Of a DNA stretch of 64,000 bases, positions 23,286-30,371 are shown piece after piece. The position numbers were made by a program, and so were the translations under genes. The stretch is from an uncultured Phaeodactylibacter sp. (lineage in GTDB: Bacteria; Bacteroidota; Bacteroidia; Chitinophagales; Saprospiraceae). Under the pieces are notes generated by a model. The model saw only the letters and a program-made list of their open reading frames with translations, was not told the DNA's origin and ran no database searches. The first letter of the stretch is position 1; each line of letters opens with the position of its first letter. The stretch lies in contig CAJXNH010000009.1 in NCBI GenBank assembly GCA_913057245.1, positions 1 to 64,000 on the forward strand, given 5' to 3'.

Positions 23286-23585
23286 ATGAGCTTTATCATT
23301 GACACAAGCGGCGCACTGGACCTTCAAAATCCAGATGCGATGAGCCCTGCCCCGGCTGCAAACCGGGGCAGGGGCTTCCTCAATTGGCTGGGCAACAACT
23401 ATAAGGATGTTGCGCAGACCGCTGTGAGCGTTGCCTGCTTGTTCAACCCTGAAAAGTGCCCCCAAGGCGGCACTACGGTGGTGCAACCGCCAGCACAGCA
23501 ACAACCCTCCGGCCCGTCAATTTACATCATCCTGGCAGTGGTCGTCGTCGTGGCGATTCTGCTTATCGTCATACTGAAAAAATAG
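23286..23585 (+). CDS. Small C-terminally anchored virion protein candidate
   Basis: 99 residues: polar N-terminal part with Pro/Gln-rich linker and a C-terminal span (YIILAVVVVVAILLIVILKK). First of a run of single-span proteins characteristic of internal-membrane phages. Function unknown. Confidence 0.6.
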   Translation: MSFIIDTSGALDLQNPDAMSPAPAANRGRGFLNWLGNNYKDVAQTAVSVACLFNPEKCPQGGTTVVQPPAQQQPSGPSIYIILAVVVVVAILLIVILKK

Positions 23586-23587
23586 GC

Positions 23588-23869
23588 ATGGACAGATTGC
23601 AACAGGAGGTCGCACTGAAAAATCAGTACATCGACGCTCTGAACAACAACAGCAATAACGCTTACGCCTATCAAAGTGGCTTGCCCACCGATGATGGCCG
23701 TAAAATTGCTCAGGAGAAATCTGAGAACACAGCTCCTAGCCCTGTGCCTGACCCCATGACAAAGGATAAGCAGGCGGATAAGAAGCAAACCTGGAAAACT
23801 ATAGGCATCGTAGTGGGCATTCTTGCCCTGGCGTATGCACTGTGGAAATTCAAAATCATTAAAATCTAA
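23588..23869 (+). CDS. Small C-terminally anchored virion protein candidate
   Basis: 93 residues from the ATG at 23588 (MDRLQQEVALKNQYIDALNNN), with a polar helical and Pro-rich N-terminus and C-terminal span (TIGIVVGILALAYALWKF). Start chosen because it follows the previous stop by two bases; the longer open frame is out of register with it. Confidence 0.6.
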   Translation: MDRLQQEVALKNQYIDALNNNSNNAYAYQSGLPTDDGRKIAQEKSENTAPSPVPDPMTKDKQADKKQTWKTIGIVVGILALAYALWKFKIIKI

Positions 23870-23874
23870 GCGAA

Positions 23875-23991
23875 ATGAGCGCTAGTACCATTTTCAAGGC
23901 ATTCGTGCCGGTATTCCTGGCTGTAGTCCTGGGAACCATGACTGCGATGTACATCGCTGACAAAGTAGAGGAAAAGAAAGCCGCGCAGTAA
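23875..23991 (+). CDS. 38-residue single-span membrane peptide
   Basis: MSASTIFKAFVPVFLAVVLG followed by a short basic/acidic helix. One span, N-terminal. Five bases after the previous gene. Typical of tiny membrane proteins in internal-membrane phages. Confidence 0.55.
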   Translation: MSASTIFKAFVPVFLAVVLGTMTAMYIADKVEEKKAAQ

Positions 23992-24028
23992 GCCGGGCAT
24001 TCATTACTCACGCAAAAAATAAAGCCTG

Positions 24029-24169
24029 ATGGGCGATATTCTTGAACTTGCACAAAACGGCATAACCGTCAACGTTGCCTTCGACGTGGAGAGCGCAGTC
24101 ATTCTTGGGCTCGTTATCCTTGGCGCAGGCGTGTTGATTATGACCGTGTATGCGAAAATACTGACCTGA
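24029..24169 (+). CDS. 46-residue single-span membrane peptide
   Basis: An acidic/amphipathic N-terminus (MGDILELAQNGITVNVAFDV) is followed by one span (SAVILGLVILGAGVLIMTVYAKIL). It overlaps the next gene by TGATG. The layout resembles small coat or membrane proteins of phages; it lacks a signal peptide. Confidence 0.55.
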   Translation: MGDILELAQNGITVNVAFDVESAVILGLVILGAGVLIMTVYAKILT

Positions 24170-24549
24170 TGAACAAGACCGTAGGCATCGTCATCGCAGT
24201 AGTCATTGCCTTGTTTGGGCTCGGTTTGATATTCTACCGTCGCAACGGTGAAGGCAGCAACCCAATTACCGGCGGCTGTATATCTGTGCCTTCAGACTTC
24301 ATCGGCTGGTCAGGCAGCTTCGTGTCAACCGATTGGGGCGCTTATGGTGCTGCCCGGCAACAATATCTCGGGATTGACCCCGACGATGAAGCTCAGCGGC
24401 ACTTTGTGGACGGCTTCTTCAAGTCCGTCAACGTAGAGCCCCGCAGCAACTACGTGAAGCACTTCGCCAAGGAGATCAAGGCTTACATTAATTCAACCTC
24501 AGCACTCCCGCATTGGGAAATCCCGGTTGCCGGGTACATGCGGTGCTGA
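24169..24549 (+). CDS. N-terminally anchored hypothetical virion protein
   Basis: 126 residues with an N-terminal span (VGIVIAVVIALFGLGLIFY) and a soluble domain with two Cys (GGCISVP and the C-terminal MRC) and several aromatic residues. Probably faces outside the inner membrane. Not recognised. Confidence 0.6.
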   Translation: MNKTVGIVIAVVIALFGLGLIFYRRNGEGSNPITGGCISVPSDFIGWSGSFVSTDWGAYGAARQQYLGIDPDDEAQRHFVDGFFKSVNVEPRSNYVKHFAKEIKAYINSTSALPHWEIPVAGYMRC

Positions 24550-24565
24550 TTAACCACAACACAAC

Positions 24566-25123
24566 ATGGAAACTATCCAGAGCAAAGTTCCAGGTGGATA
24601 TGAACCGCAGGTGCAGTTGTCTGATGGCAAAGTAGTCGGCTTGGTCGATTACGTAAAGACCCTCACCAGCGCAACCACCGGCAACCCCGGCGACGTGGTA
24701 GACGTCGTACACATCAGCGATAGCGTAGGCAGCGCAGCTATTACAGCAGCTACTTACGCCTTTTCTGAACAGGCACCTCCTGCTAAGGTATTGCACGTGC
24801 CGACCTTGGAAGAACTCGGCTTCGATGCCGCGAACTACGAGATGAAGGCGCTTCTGATCGTCAACGCTCGGACCAACAACCCAGACAAAGATGTTCGGCT
24901 GCGCCTGGTACAGGCTTCCGGCAAGGAAGTAGCATCGAGCGAAGTGGCCGCAACGCTGACTTCTTCTTCTCAGGATGTGATCGTGAAAAGCTCAGCGCCT
25001 TTTGCAATCACTCCCGGCGAGGCTTATGCGCATGACATCCGCCTGGTGACGGCGGCAGGCAGCGACAACGCTACCATGCAGAGCAAGAGCCTGCTGATTC
25101 AGATCGTTAAAAAAGCAGCGTAA
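24566..25123 (+). CDS. Candidate capsid protein, paralogue A
   Basis: 185 residues, soluble, no signal peptide. N-terminal motif GGYEPQVQLSDGKVVGLVDYVKTL is shared almost exactly with the next gene product. Later strands (VLHVPTLEELGF, MKALLIVNAR, VRLRLVQASGKEV, FAITPGEAYAHDIRLVT) suggest a beta-sandwich. Two tandem paralogues of about 185 residues next to a 230-residue beta protein fit the two-capsid-protein plan of single-jelly-roll phages; they could equally be penton or spike-base proteins. The stop overlaps the next start codon. Confidence 0.5.
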   Translation: METIQSKVPGGYEPQVQLSDGKVVGLVDYVKTLTSATTGNPGDVVDVVHISDSVGSAAITAATYAFSEQAPPAKVLHVPTLEELGFDAANYEMKALLIVNARTNNPDKDVRLRLVQASGKEVASSEVAATLTSSSQDVIVKSSAPFAITPGEAYAHDIRLVTAAGSDNATMQSKSLLIQIVKKAA

Positions 25124-25677
25124 TGCAGGGAATTAAGCAACAGCTCAACGGCGGCTACATCCCCCAGGTCCAATTGTCCGACAATAAGGTGGTTGGCTTG
25201 GTGGATTATCTGAAGACGCTGCGTGTTGCAATCGGTAAGCAAACCACCCTTGCCATCCACACGCAGTACGCCCCGGTGCCGAGCTATATTTTCACCCTTG
25301 CCGGTGAAGCCTGGTTCAGCACCAACCCGGGAGCTGGCGGCATCCGTAGCGTGTACGTGCCTACCCTGGCAGAGCTTGGGCTGGACGAGAACTACACGCT
25401 GGAGGCTATGGCGGTGGTGGAAGCCGCTGACCCAAACGCGACCAGTGACCCGCTGGATATCCGTGTGCTGGACCTGTCCGACAACAGCGTTGTGACCGGC
25501 AGTGAAGGCACCGGCAACCTTTCTGGCAGTGCGCTGGATGCAGCGATTAAGTCTGACTTCTTCACGATTACTGGCGGAAAGTCTTACTTCGTCGATGCCC
25601 GAAAGCGCAACGTAAACGAGACGTTCCTGGCAAGCCTAGGCCGCTACCGGCTTTATGTCCGAGCGGTCGCAAAGTAA
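25123..25677 (+). CDS. Candidate capsid protein, paralogue B
   Basis: 184 residues. Shares with the preceding protein the N-terminal GGYIPQVQLSDNKVVGLVDYLKTL, the middle VYVPTLAELGLDENYTLEAMAVVEA, and the late FFTITGGKSYFVDARKRN, clear evidence of a tandem duplication followed by divergence. No membrane span. Starts with the last base of the previous stop codon region, so expression is tightly coupled. Confidence 0.5.
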   Translation: MQGIKQQLNGGYIPQVQLSDNKVVGLVDYLKTLRVAIGKQTTLAIHTQYAPVPSYIFTLAGEAWFSTNPGAGGIRSVYVPTLAELGLDENYTLEAMAVVEAADPNATSDPLDIRVLDLSDNSVVTGSEGTGNLSGSALDAAIKSDFFTITGGKSYFVDARKRNVNETFLASLGRYRLYVRAVAK

Positions 25678-25682
25678 CCGTT

Positions 25683-25784
25683 ATGGCATTTATCCGGAAG
25701 TACGCCCCCGTGATTACGATTGCCATTGCCCTGATTGGGCTGGCACTTCAATACTCAACCTACCGCCGGTCGGTAGATAAATAG
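25683..25784 (+). CDS. 33-residue single-span membrane peptide
   Basis: MAFIRKYAPVITIAIALIGL then a basic tail. Five bases after paralogue B. One of several tiny membrane peptides of the virion module. Confidence 0.5.
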   Translation: MAFIRKYAPVITIAIALIGLALQYSTYRRSVDK

Positions 25785-25793
25785 GACAACACT

Positions 25794-25934
25794 ATGGGAT
25801 TGATTTGGAAATTCGGCCCTGCTATCCTTATCGGGCTTGCCCTGCTTGGGGCAGTCATCTATTTCGCAACCCGCAAACATGACTGCGGCTGCGGCGGAAA
25901 GAACGAAGCGAGTGAGGAGCTTGGGCCCTTGTAA
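25794..25934 (+). CDS. 46-residue membrane peptide with Cys/Gly tail
   Basis: One span (FGPAILIGLALLGAVIYFAT) followed by KHDCGCGGKNEASEEL. The CGCGG tail could bind metal or form disulphides. Ends a short operon before a hairpin terminator. Confidence 0.5.
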   Translation: MGLIWKFGPAILIGLALLGAVIYFATRKHDCGCGGKNEASEELGPL

Positions 25935-25960
25935 CGTAGCAACGTCATTAAGCAATACAC

Positions 25961-25996
25961 AAACAGCTACATAGCCCTTGGCTGTGTGGCTGTTTT
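25961..25996 (+). terminator. Hairpin between capsid and lysis genes
   Basis: AAACAGC-ACA-AGCC pairs with GGCT-TGT-GCTGTTT with single-base bulges, ending in TTTT. It probably reduces transcription from the structural genes into the lysis genes that start 6 bp later. Confidence 0.65.
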
Positions 25997-26001
25997 CGCT
26001 T

Positions 26002-26655
26002 ATGAAGAACTGGAAAAAATACACCATCATCGGAGTGTTCGTGCTCATTTTGCTGCTGGTTTCAACAACTGCAGTAGCGAAAGCCCGGCAACTCGACAAC
26101 AAGCTATTCATGCGCAAAGACATCTGGATAAATGCGGCGGAAGATGCCTGGCAAAAGCTGGATAATGTGCAGCGGGATAGCGTCGAGCAGATTCTACGGG
26201 CATTCCGGGAATACGGTGATGGTGATTACAGAAAGCTGGTTTACATCCTGGCTACCGCCTGGCATGAAAGCAAGCTGAAGCCCGTGCGGGAGCGCCGGGC
26301 AGGCAGCAGCCAAACGTGGCTGCGGCAGTTGCAAGACCGGTACTGGTCTTCGGGCTATTACGGCCGGGGCTTTGTGCAGCTGACCTGGGAGAGCAATTAC
26401 AAGAAGATGAGCGAGTTCCTGGGCGTAGACCTGGTGGGCAACCCTGACCTGGCACTGGAGCCCCGCTATGCGGCGGACATTCTGGTTTACGGTATGATGA
26501 ACGGCGAGTTCACCCGCCGGTCCCTGAGCCGTTACATCAATATAGTGCAGACGGACTACTACAACGCCCGAAGGGTAGTCAACGGCACCGACCGGGCAAG
26601 CCTGATAAAGGATTATGCAGTATTGCTACAAACCGAAATCAGAAAGGTAGTATGA
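26002..26655 (+). CDS. Membrane-anchored GH19-like muramidase/endolysin
   Basis: 217 residues from the ATG at 26002. N-terminal span (KYTIIGVFVLILLLVSTTAVA), then a domain of the phage GH19/chitinase-like lysozyme family: VYILATAWHESKLKPVRE (catalytic Glu candidates), YYGRGFVQLTWESNYKKMSEFLGVDLVGNPDLALEPRYAADILVYGMMNGEFT. It should cleave peptidoglycan glycan strands in the periplasm. Membrane anchoring recalls the virion-bound lytic enzymes of PRD1-type phages used during entry. Overlaps the amidase gene by four bases. Confidence 0.85.
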   Translation: MKNWKKYTIIGVFVLILLLVSTTAVAKARQLDNKLFMRKDIWINAAEDAWQKLDNVQRDSVEQILRAFREYGDGDYRKLVYILATAWHESKLKPVRERRAGSSQTWLRQLQDRYWSSGYYGRGFVQLTWESNYKKMSEFLGVDLVGNPDLALEPRYAADILVYGMMNGEFTRRSLSRYINIVQTDYYNARRVVNGTDRASLIKDYAVLLQTEIRKVV

Positions 26656-27221
26656 AGCCTTGGCAAAAATACCTGATGATCGCTATGGTGACGCTACTCC
26701 TGCTCTATCTGATCGGTCAGATCGTCCGCCCAAGAGCCTACGGTATTCCGATTACGAATGTGGTCTACAGATTGAAGCGCCACTGGTGGAAGACCTACGA
26801 CACACGCGACTTGTCGCAGATTGACAGCGTAGTGATTCATCATAGCCTGACGACTTCGGGTACTTCCCAGGCTTACGCGAAGTACCACGTAGAGGAAAAT
26901 GGCTGGCCAGGCATCGGCTACCATTACGTGATCGGTAAGGATGGCAGTATTGAGCAGACCCAGCTTTTGAAAACGGTCAGCAACCATACGAGCGGAGAGA
27001 ACACCCGCAGTGTGGGCATTTGCCTGACCGGCAACTATGACATACAGCAGCCGCCCCTTGAGCAAGTCGATGCGGCGGTGAAGCTGATACGATACCTGCA
27101 AGACCGGCTTGGCCGGCAGTTGCGCATTACCGGGCATAACGAGCACAGCTCGAAAAGCTGCCCAGGAAGCAACTTGGATGTGGATGAAATTGAAAACAGC
27201 GTACGAAACATCGCAGCATGA
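26652..27221 (+). CDS. Membrane-anchored N-acetylmuramoyl-L-alanine amidase
   Basis: 189 residues. N-terminal span (YLMIAMVTLLLLYLIGQIV), then an Amidase_2/PGRP domain: IDSVVIHHSLTTSGT (first Zn His), WPGIGYHYVIGKDGSIEQTQ, NTRSVGICLTGNYD, and ITGHNEHSSKSCPG (second His, and Cys as third ligand). It cleaves the sugar-peptide bond of peptidoglycan. Together with the preceding muramidase it gives two complementary wall activities, both tethered to membrane. Confidence 0.92.
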   Translation: MKPWQKYLMIAMVTLLLLYLIGQIVRPRAYGIPITNVVYRLKRHWWKTYDTRDLSQIDSVVIHHSLTTSGTSQAYAKYHVEENGWPGIGYHYVIGKDGSIEQTQLLKTVSNHTSGENTRSVGICLTGNYDIQQPPLEQVDAAVKLIRYLQDRLGRQLRITGHNEHSSKSCPGSNLDVDEIENSVRNIAA

Positions 27222-27748
27222 TATTCCCGGTACTATTCTACCACGAAGGCGAACAAAATGCCAACAACGCTTTTCAGGATGCCCTGAGAGAAAGCCTGTA
27301 CACTGATCAGACTTGGCCGGGCATGGCTTGCGAAATGAGCCAGATCAATGATTGCATTGTGTCGCCGTCTCAGTTTGGCATAGATATCTTCCCGGCTTAC
27401 GTCTTTTTTCGCCGAATCGAAGACGATTCCGAGAATGGAGTCATGGTGAAGAAAATCGAAGGCAGAGAGCTAAGTACGGACGAGCTGCTGAGCGAAATTG
27501 AAGATGCTTATCAGGCTGTATTCGACATCGACGCAGGCGGAGGCTTTGTAGATGAGGACGGCGACGGCAAGCCTGATGCGCAAGTCAATCTGCCTGCCCG
27601 TCCTGGGTTCCGCCTGGGCAATCCCCTGGGTGCCTACTTCGGTTGCGCCGATGTGCTGCCCGACTGGATTTGCCGGGTGAAGATTGGCTACATACTATTG
27701 TTAATCCTGCTCATCGCCCTTATGGTGGTGATCGTGAAAAAAGCATAA
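27218..27748 (+). CDS. Thioredoxin-fold-like, C-terminally anchored protein
   Basis: 176 residues. The first 105 residues resemble a thioredoxin fold: FPVLFYHEGEQNANNAFQDAL, then FGIDIFPAYVFFRR with the cis-Pro position, then a helix STDELLSEIEDAY. The CxxC site is replaced by HEGE, so it should not be a redox enzyme. A Ca-binding-like DEDGDGKPDAQ segment follows, then a C-terminal span (IGYILLLILLIALMVVIV). Four Cys outside the usual site could form disulphides. Overlaps the amidase gene. Role unknown. Confidence 0.55.
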   Translation: MIFPVLFYHEGEQNANNAFQDALRESLYTDQTWPGMACEMSQINDCIVSPSQFGIDIFPAYVFFRRIEDDSENGVMVKKIEGRELSTDELLSEIEDAYQAVFDIDAGGGFVDEDGDGKPDAQVNLPARPGFRLGNPLGAYFGCADVLPDWICRVKIGYILLLILLIALMVVIVKKA

Positions 27749-27752
27749 GCGC

Positions 27753-28115
27753 ATGGCATTTTGCATAGGCGGAAAATGGTGCAGGACGCAGGAATGCCGC
27801 AACCGCTGCCGCAGCTGGTTCGGGCAACAGCCTGATGTAGAGCGTCAGTGCAGGGCTTTGTGCAACAACAACATCAGTTTCAGCCGGGAAGAATTTCTTT
27901 GCTCGGGCAACTATGTTGATGATGCGCTAATCATACTAAGCTATGGTTACGACCCTTGCAAAGACAGTGGCGCTTCAGTTGAGGAACTTTTTGACCCGCT
28001 CAACGACCGCGAACGGCAAGACCAAGAGCTTGAAAAATTCACGCCGGTGATACTTGGCGGTGGCTTGTTGCTACTCGCTGCACTGGTAATTTTGATAATG
28101 GTAATCCGAAGCTGA
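27753..28115 (+). CDS. Cys-rich, C-terminally anchored small protein
   Basis: 120 residues with eight Cys in the first 75 (FCIGGKWCRTQECRNRC, ERQCRALC, FLCSGN, DPCKD), then a span (FTPVILGGGLLLLAALVILIMVI). The paired cysteines suggest a disulphide-rich or metal-binding domain. Start overlaps are tight on both sides. Not recognised. Confidence 0.6.
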   Translation: MAFCIGGKWCRTQECRNRCRSWFGQQPDVERQCRALCNNNISFSREEFLCSGNYVDDALIILSYGYDPCKDSGASVEELFDPLNDRERQDQELEKFTPVILGGGLLLLAALVILIMVIRS

Positions 28116-28378
28116 TGGACCCAACGGCAGGAAGCACAGGTGGAGTAGGAATGGCGGCAGACCCAATAAGTGCAGTAGCTAATGCAGTAGGCTCGATTTT
28201 CGACACTATCGGCATTGCATTGGCACCCCGGAAGGCGAGATGGGAAAATCTGCCCGAATGGCTGAGCCCGGCAGACTTTCAGCAGGAGGATTACACACTA
28301 GAAACAATACTCGGCGGCATCGCAATTGCTTTCGTCATATTGGTGATCGTGATTGCAGTCATCGCAGTAAGGAAATAA
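28115..28378 (+). CDS. Small C-terminally anchored virion protein candidate
   Basis: 87 residues: Gly/Ala-rich amphipathic N-terminus (GGVGMAADPISAVANAVGSIFDTIGIALAPRKARWENLPEWL) and a C-terminal span (ILGGIAIAFVILVIVIAVIAV). Shares the tail-anchored layout with four other proteins of this block. Confidence 0.6.
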   Translation: MDPTAGSTGGVGMAADPISAVANAVGSIFDTIGIALAPRKARWENLPEWLSPADFQQEDYTLETILGGIAIAFVILVIVIAVIAVRK

Positions 28379-28390
28379 TGCCCCCCGGCA

Positions 28391-28654
28391 ATGCCTTTGA
28401 GAATGAAGATATTCGACTTTTTTGAACACGGTAGCACTCGAATTGGCTACGCTGGCACAGCGCTCTACTGGATATTTGAAAATCAGGAGGCTGTGCTGGG
28501 CGCGATTCTTTCTTTGTGCATGGTGATAAGCTCTATCGCTTATCACACGTATAAGGTCATCTCGATAAGGAATGACGAACGGCGAAAGGAAGAACGCCAC
28601 CGACAAGAACTTTTGCAAGACCAACAGCGGCACGACCGCGACCTAAATCAATAA
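28391..28654 (+). CDS. Holin-like membrane protein
   Basis: 87 residues (83 if the second ATG at 28403 is used). One or two spans (IGYAGTALYWIFENQEAVLGAILSLCMVISSIAYHTYKVI) are followed by a strongly charged tail (RRKEERHRQELLQDQQRHDRD). Size, topology and tail fit phage holins, and the lysis enzymes lie just upstream. Holin identity is inferred. Confidence 0.5.
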   Translation: MPLRMKIFDFFEHGSTRIGYAGTALYWIFENQEAVLGAILSLCMVISSIAYHTYKVISIRNDERRKEERHRQELLQDQQRHDRDLNQ

Positions 28655-28656
28655 CG

Positions 28657-29412
28657 ATGAGTAAGACAATCGAACAAATTACGACCCTGCTGATCAGTGA
28701 CCGCAACCAGGCGGCTTACGAAAATCAGCGCTTTTTCGTGGACGGGCTCGATGCCCCTGTAAGCTTGAAAGAGCTGCTCCAGGAGATTATCCGACGCCTC
28801 AACCTGTCTGTGAGCCCGGACGGCTCCGAGACGAAAGTGAATGCAGGCAGCAACGTGACCGTGACCGGCTCCGGCACTACCGCCGACCCCTACGTGATCG
28901 CGGCTACCGGCGGCAGCGCAGCCGACGGTTCGGAAACCAAGGTGAACGCAGGTGCGAACATCACCGTGACCGGCTCCGGAACAGTTGCCGACCCCTACGT
29001 GATCGCTGGCGCTTCCGGTGGTGGCTCCTTCTCCCGTGACAGCCTGAGCAGTGGCACCGTGACCGTAGAATCCGACCGCTTTGGCGGCAACGCTACAGTC
29101 CTGAGTAACCCGGCACCGGGCGAGTATGATCTGACCGCTCAGGCAGGCGCACACGTGGCGAATGCGACCATCTACGGGAACAACACCACCCTGAACGCCA
29201 GCCAGGAAATGATCATCCGCCTGGACAACAGCGCGAACAGCCAAGACCGCCGCTTCTTGGTTCAGCTCTACGATGCCAACAATGGCGCACTCGTAGACCA
29301 GCAGGTGACGGCAACCGTCCACACCCAGGCAGTAGCCGGTAACGTGACGACCATCACGATTCCAGGGCTCAATGGCTTCGGTGCAGCCGGATTTTACGTG
29401 GAACTCCGGTAA
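28657..29412 (+). CDS. Fibre/spike-like protein with tandem beta repeats
   Basis: 251 residues, no signal peptide. Helical N-terminus (about 1-55) that may anchor to the capsid, then two copies of a repeat of about 30 residues (DGSETKVNAG-N-TVTGSGT-ADPYVIA at about 58-115) common in phage tail fibres. The C-terminal domain (about 130-251) ends in VPGLNGFGA-type beta strands and is clearly homologous to the C-terminus of the next gene product. Probable receptor-binding or spike stalk protein. Confidence 0.65.
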   Translation: MSKTIEQITTLLISDRNQAAYENQRFFVDGLDAPVSLKELLQEIIRRLNLSVSPDGSETKVNAGSNVTVTGSGTTADPYVIAATGGSAADGSETKVNAGANITVTGSGTVADPYVIAGASGGGSFSRDSLSSGTVTVESDRFGGNATVLSNPAPGEYDLTAQAGAHVANATIYGNNTTLNASQEMIIRLDNSANSQDRRFLVQLYDANNGALVDQQVTATVHTQAVAGNVTTITIPGLNGFGAAGFYVELR

Positions 29413-29493
29413 CCAAAATACCAGAGCACCACAAAACCACAACACCCACTGCCCGACGAAGCCTTGTGCGAAGTCGGGAATAAATATAAAGCT

Positions 29494-30348
29494 ATGAAAC
29501 ACCTACTTTCAGCACTATTCCTATGCCTTGCCCTATCGGTGCAGGCGCAATTCCGCATGGTTTCCAACGGCATCCCCAGCTGGACGGTCGTTGATGATTC
29601 TACCTACACCGCTACGGTCAACTTCCAGTCTGACCAGACCGGCTTCGGCTACTTGGCCAACCAGATCGTTGATACCTTTCGCCTATTCACCGGCACGGAG
29701 CAGCTGTACCGCGTTAGCGCCGTAGCCAACCCGACCTTTTCCAGCGCAGACCTGGCCGTGATCGAGGTTTCAAACCAATATACGACTACGAATGGTCCAC
29801 CAGCCGGGCAGGTCATGGTCTTCAACCCCGATGGGCGCGAGACGATACCGCAGAACCCGTTCGGCAGTACCGGCAGCACAGCACAGATTCAGGCAGCGAT
29901 TGATACCTACAACGCCCGGGTAAGGGCAACAGCGGATGCAGGCGGCGGTTTGACTTACACCGGCATCATCTATGACACCCTTAGCCTCAATGGTGTAACA
30001 ATGACTTATACCTACGAAGGCGGCAGCGGAGGGCAGATTGTAAACGCCGCAGCCGGGGAGTACCAAATCACAATTCTCAAAGACACGCATGTACACGAAA
30101 TCAGCGTGTTTGGTGACAACTCTACTCTGAACGCCAGCCAGGAAATGGTCTTTAAAATCGACAACGGCGCGAATGGCGCAGCCAGGCGAGTATCTGTCCA
30201 GCTATACGATGCCAATAACAATAGCCTTGTAGACCAGCAGACGACTGGCACAGTGCATACGCAATCCGTGTCAGGAGCACTAACCACGGTGACGGTACCA
30301 GGGCTTAATGGTTTTGGAGCTACAGGCTACCTGATTGAATTTAGATAA
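29494..30348 (+). CDS. Secreted spike-like protein
   Basis: 284 residues from ATG at 29494, preceded by a small hairpin (CCCGAC/GTCGGG). A clear Sec signal peptide (MKHLLSALFLCLALSVQAQ) is unusual for a virion protein. The next part (FRMVSNGIPSWTVVDDSTYTATVNFQ...FGSTGSTAQIQAAIDTYNARV) is homologous to the middle of the 810-residue protein, and the last 120 residues are homologous to the end of the 251-residue protein. It thus combines modules of both neighbours. Confidence 0.65.
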   Translation: MKHLLSALFLCLALSVQAQFRMVSNGIPSWTVVDDSTYTATVNFQSDQTGFGYLANQIVDTFRLFTGTEQLYRVSAVANPTFSSADLAVIEVSNQYTTTNGPPAGQVMVFNPDGRETIPQNPFGSTGSTAQIQAAIDTYNARVRATADAGGGLTYTGIIYDTLSLNGVTMTYTYEGGSGGQIVNAAAGEYQITILKDTHVHEISVFGDNSTLNASQEMVFKIDNGANGAARRVSVQLYDANNNSLVDQQTTGTVHTQSVSGALTTVTVPGLNGFGATGYLIEFR

Positions 30349-30371
30349 AATATTGAATTTCAAACTTAGAA

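Noticed and set aside
24029-24169. Filamentous-phage major coat protein
   Set aside because: The 46-residue peptide resembles one in layout, but it lacks a signal peptide, the ATPase lacks a membrane span, and the genome is far too large for an inovirus.
27198-27206. Nine-base exact match to the first spacer of array unit 7, inside the amidase gene
   Set aside because: A 9-mer match is expected about every second search in a window of this size, and the unit's second spacer has no match beside it.
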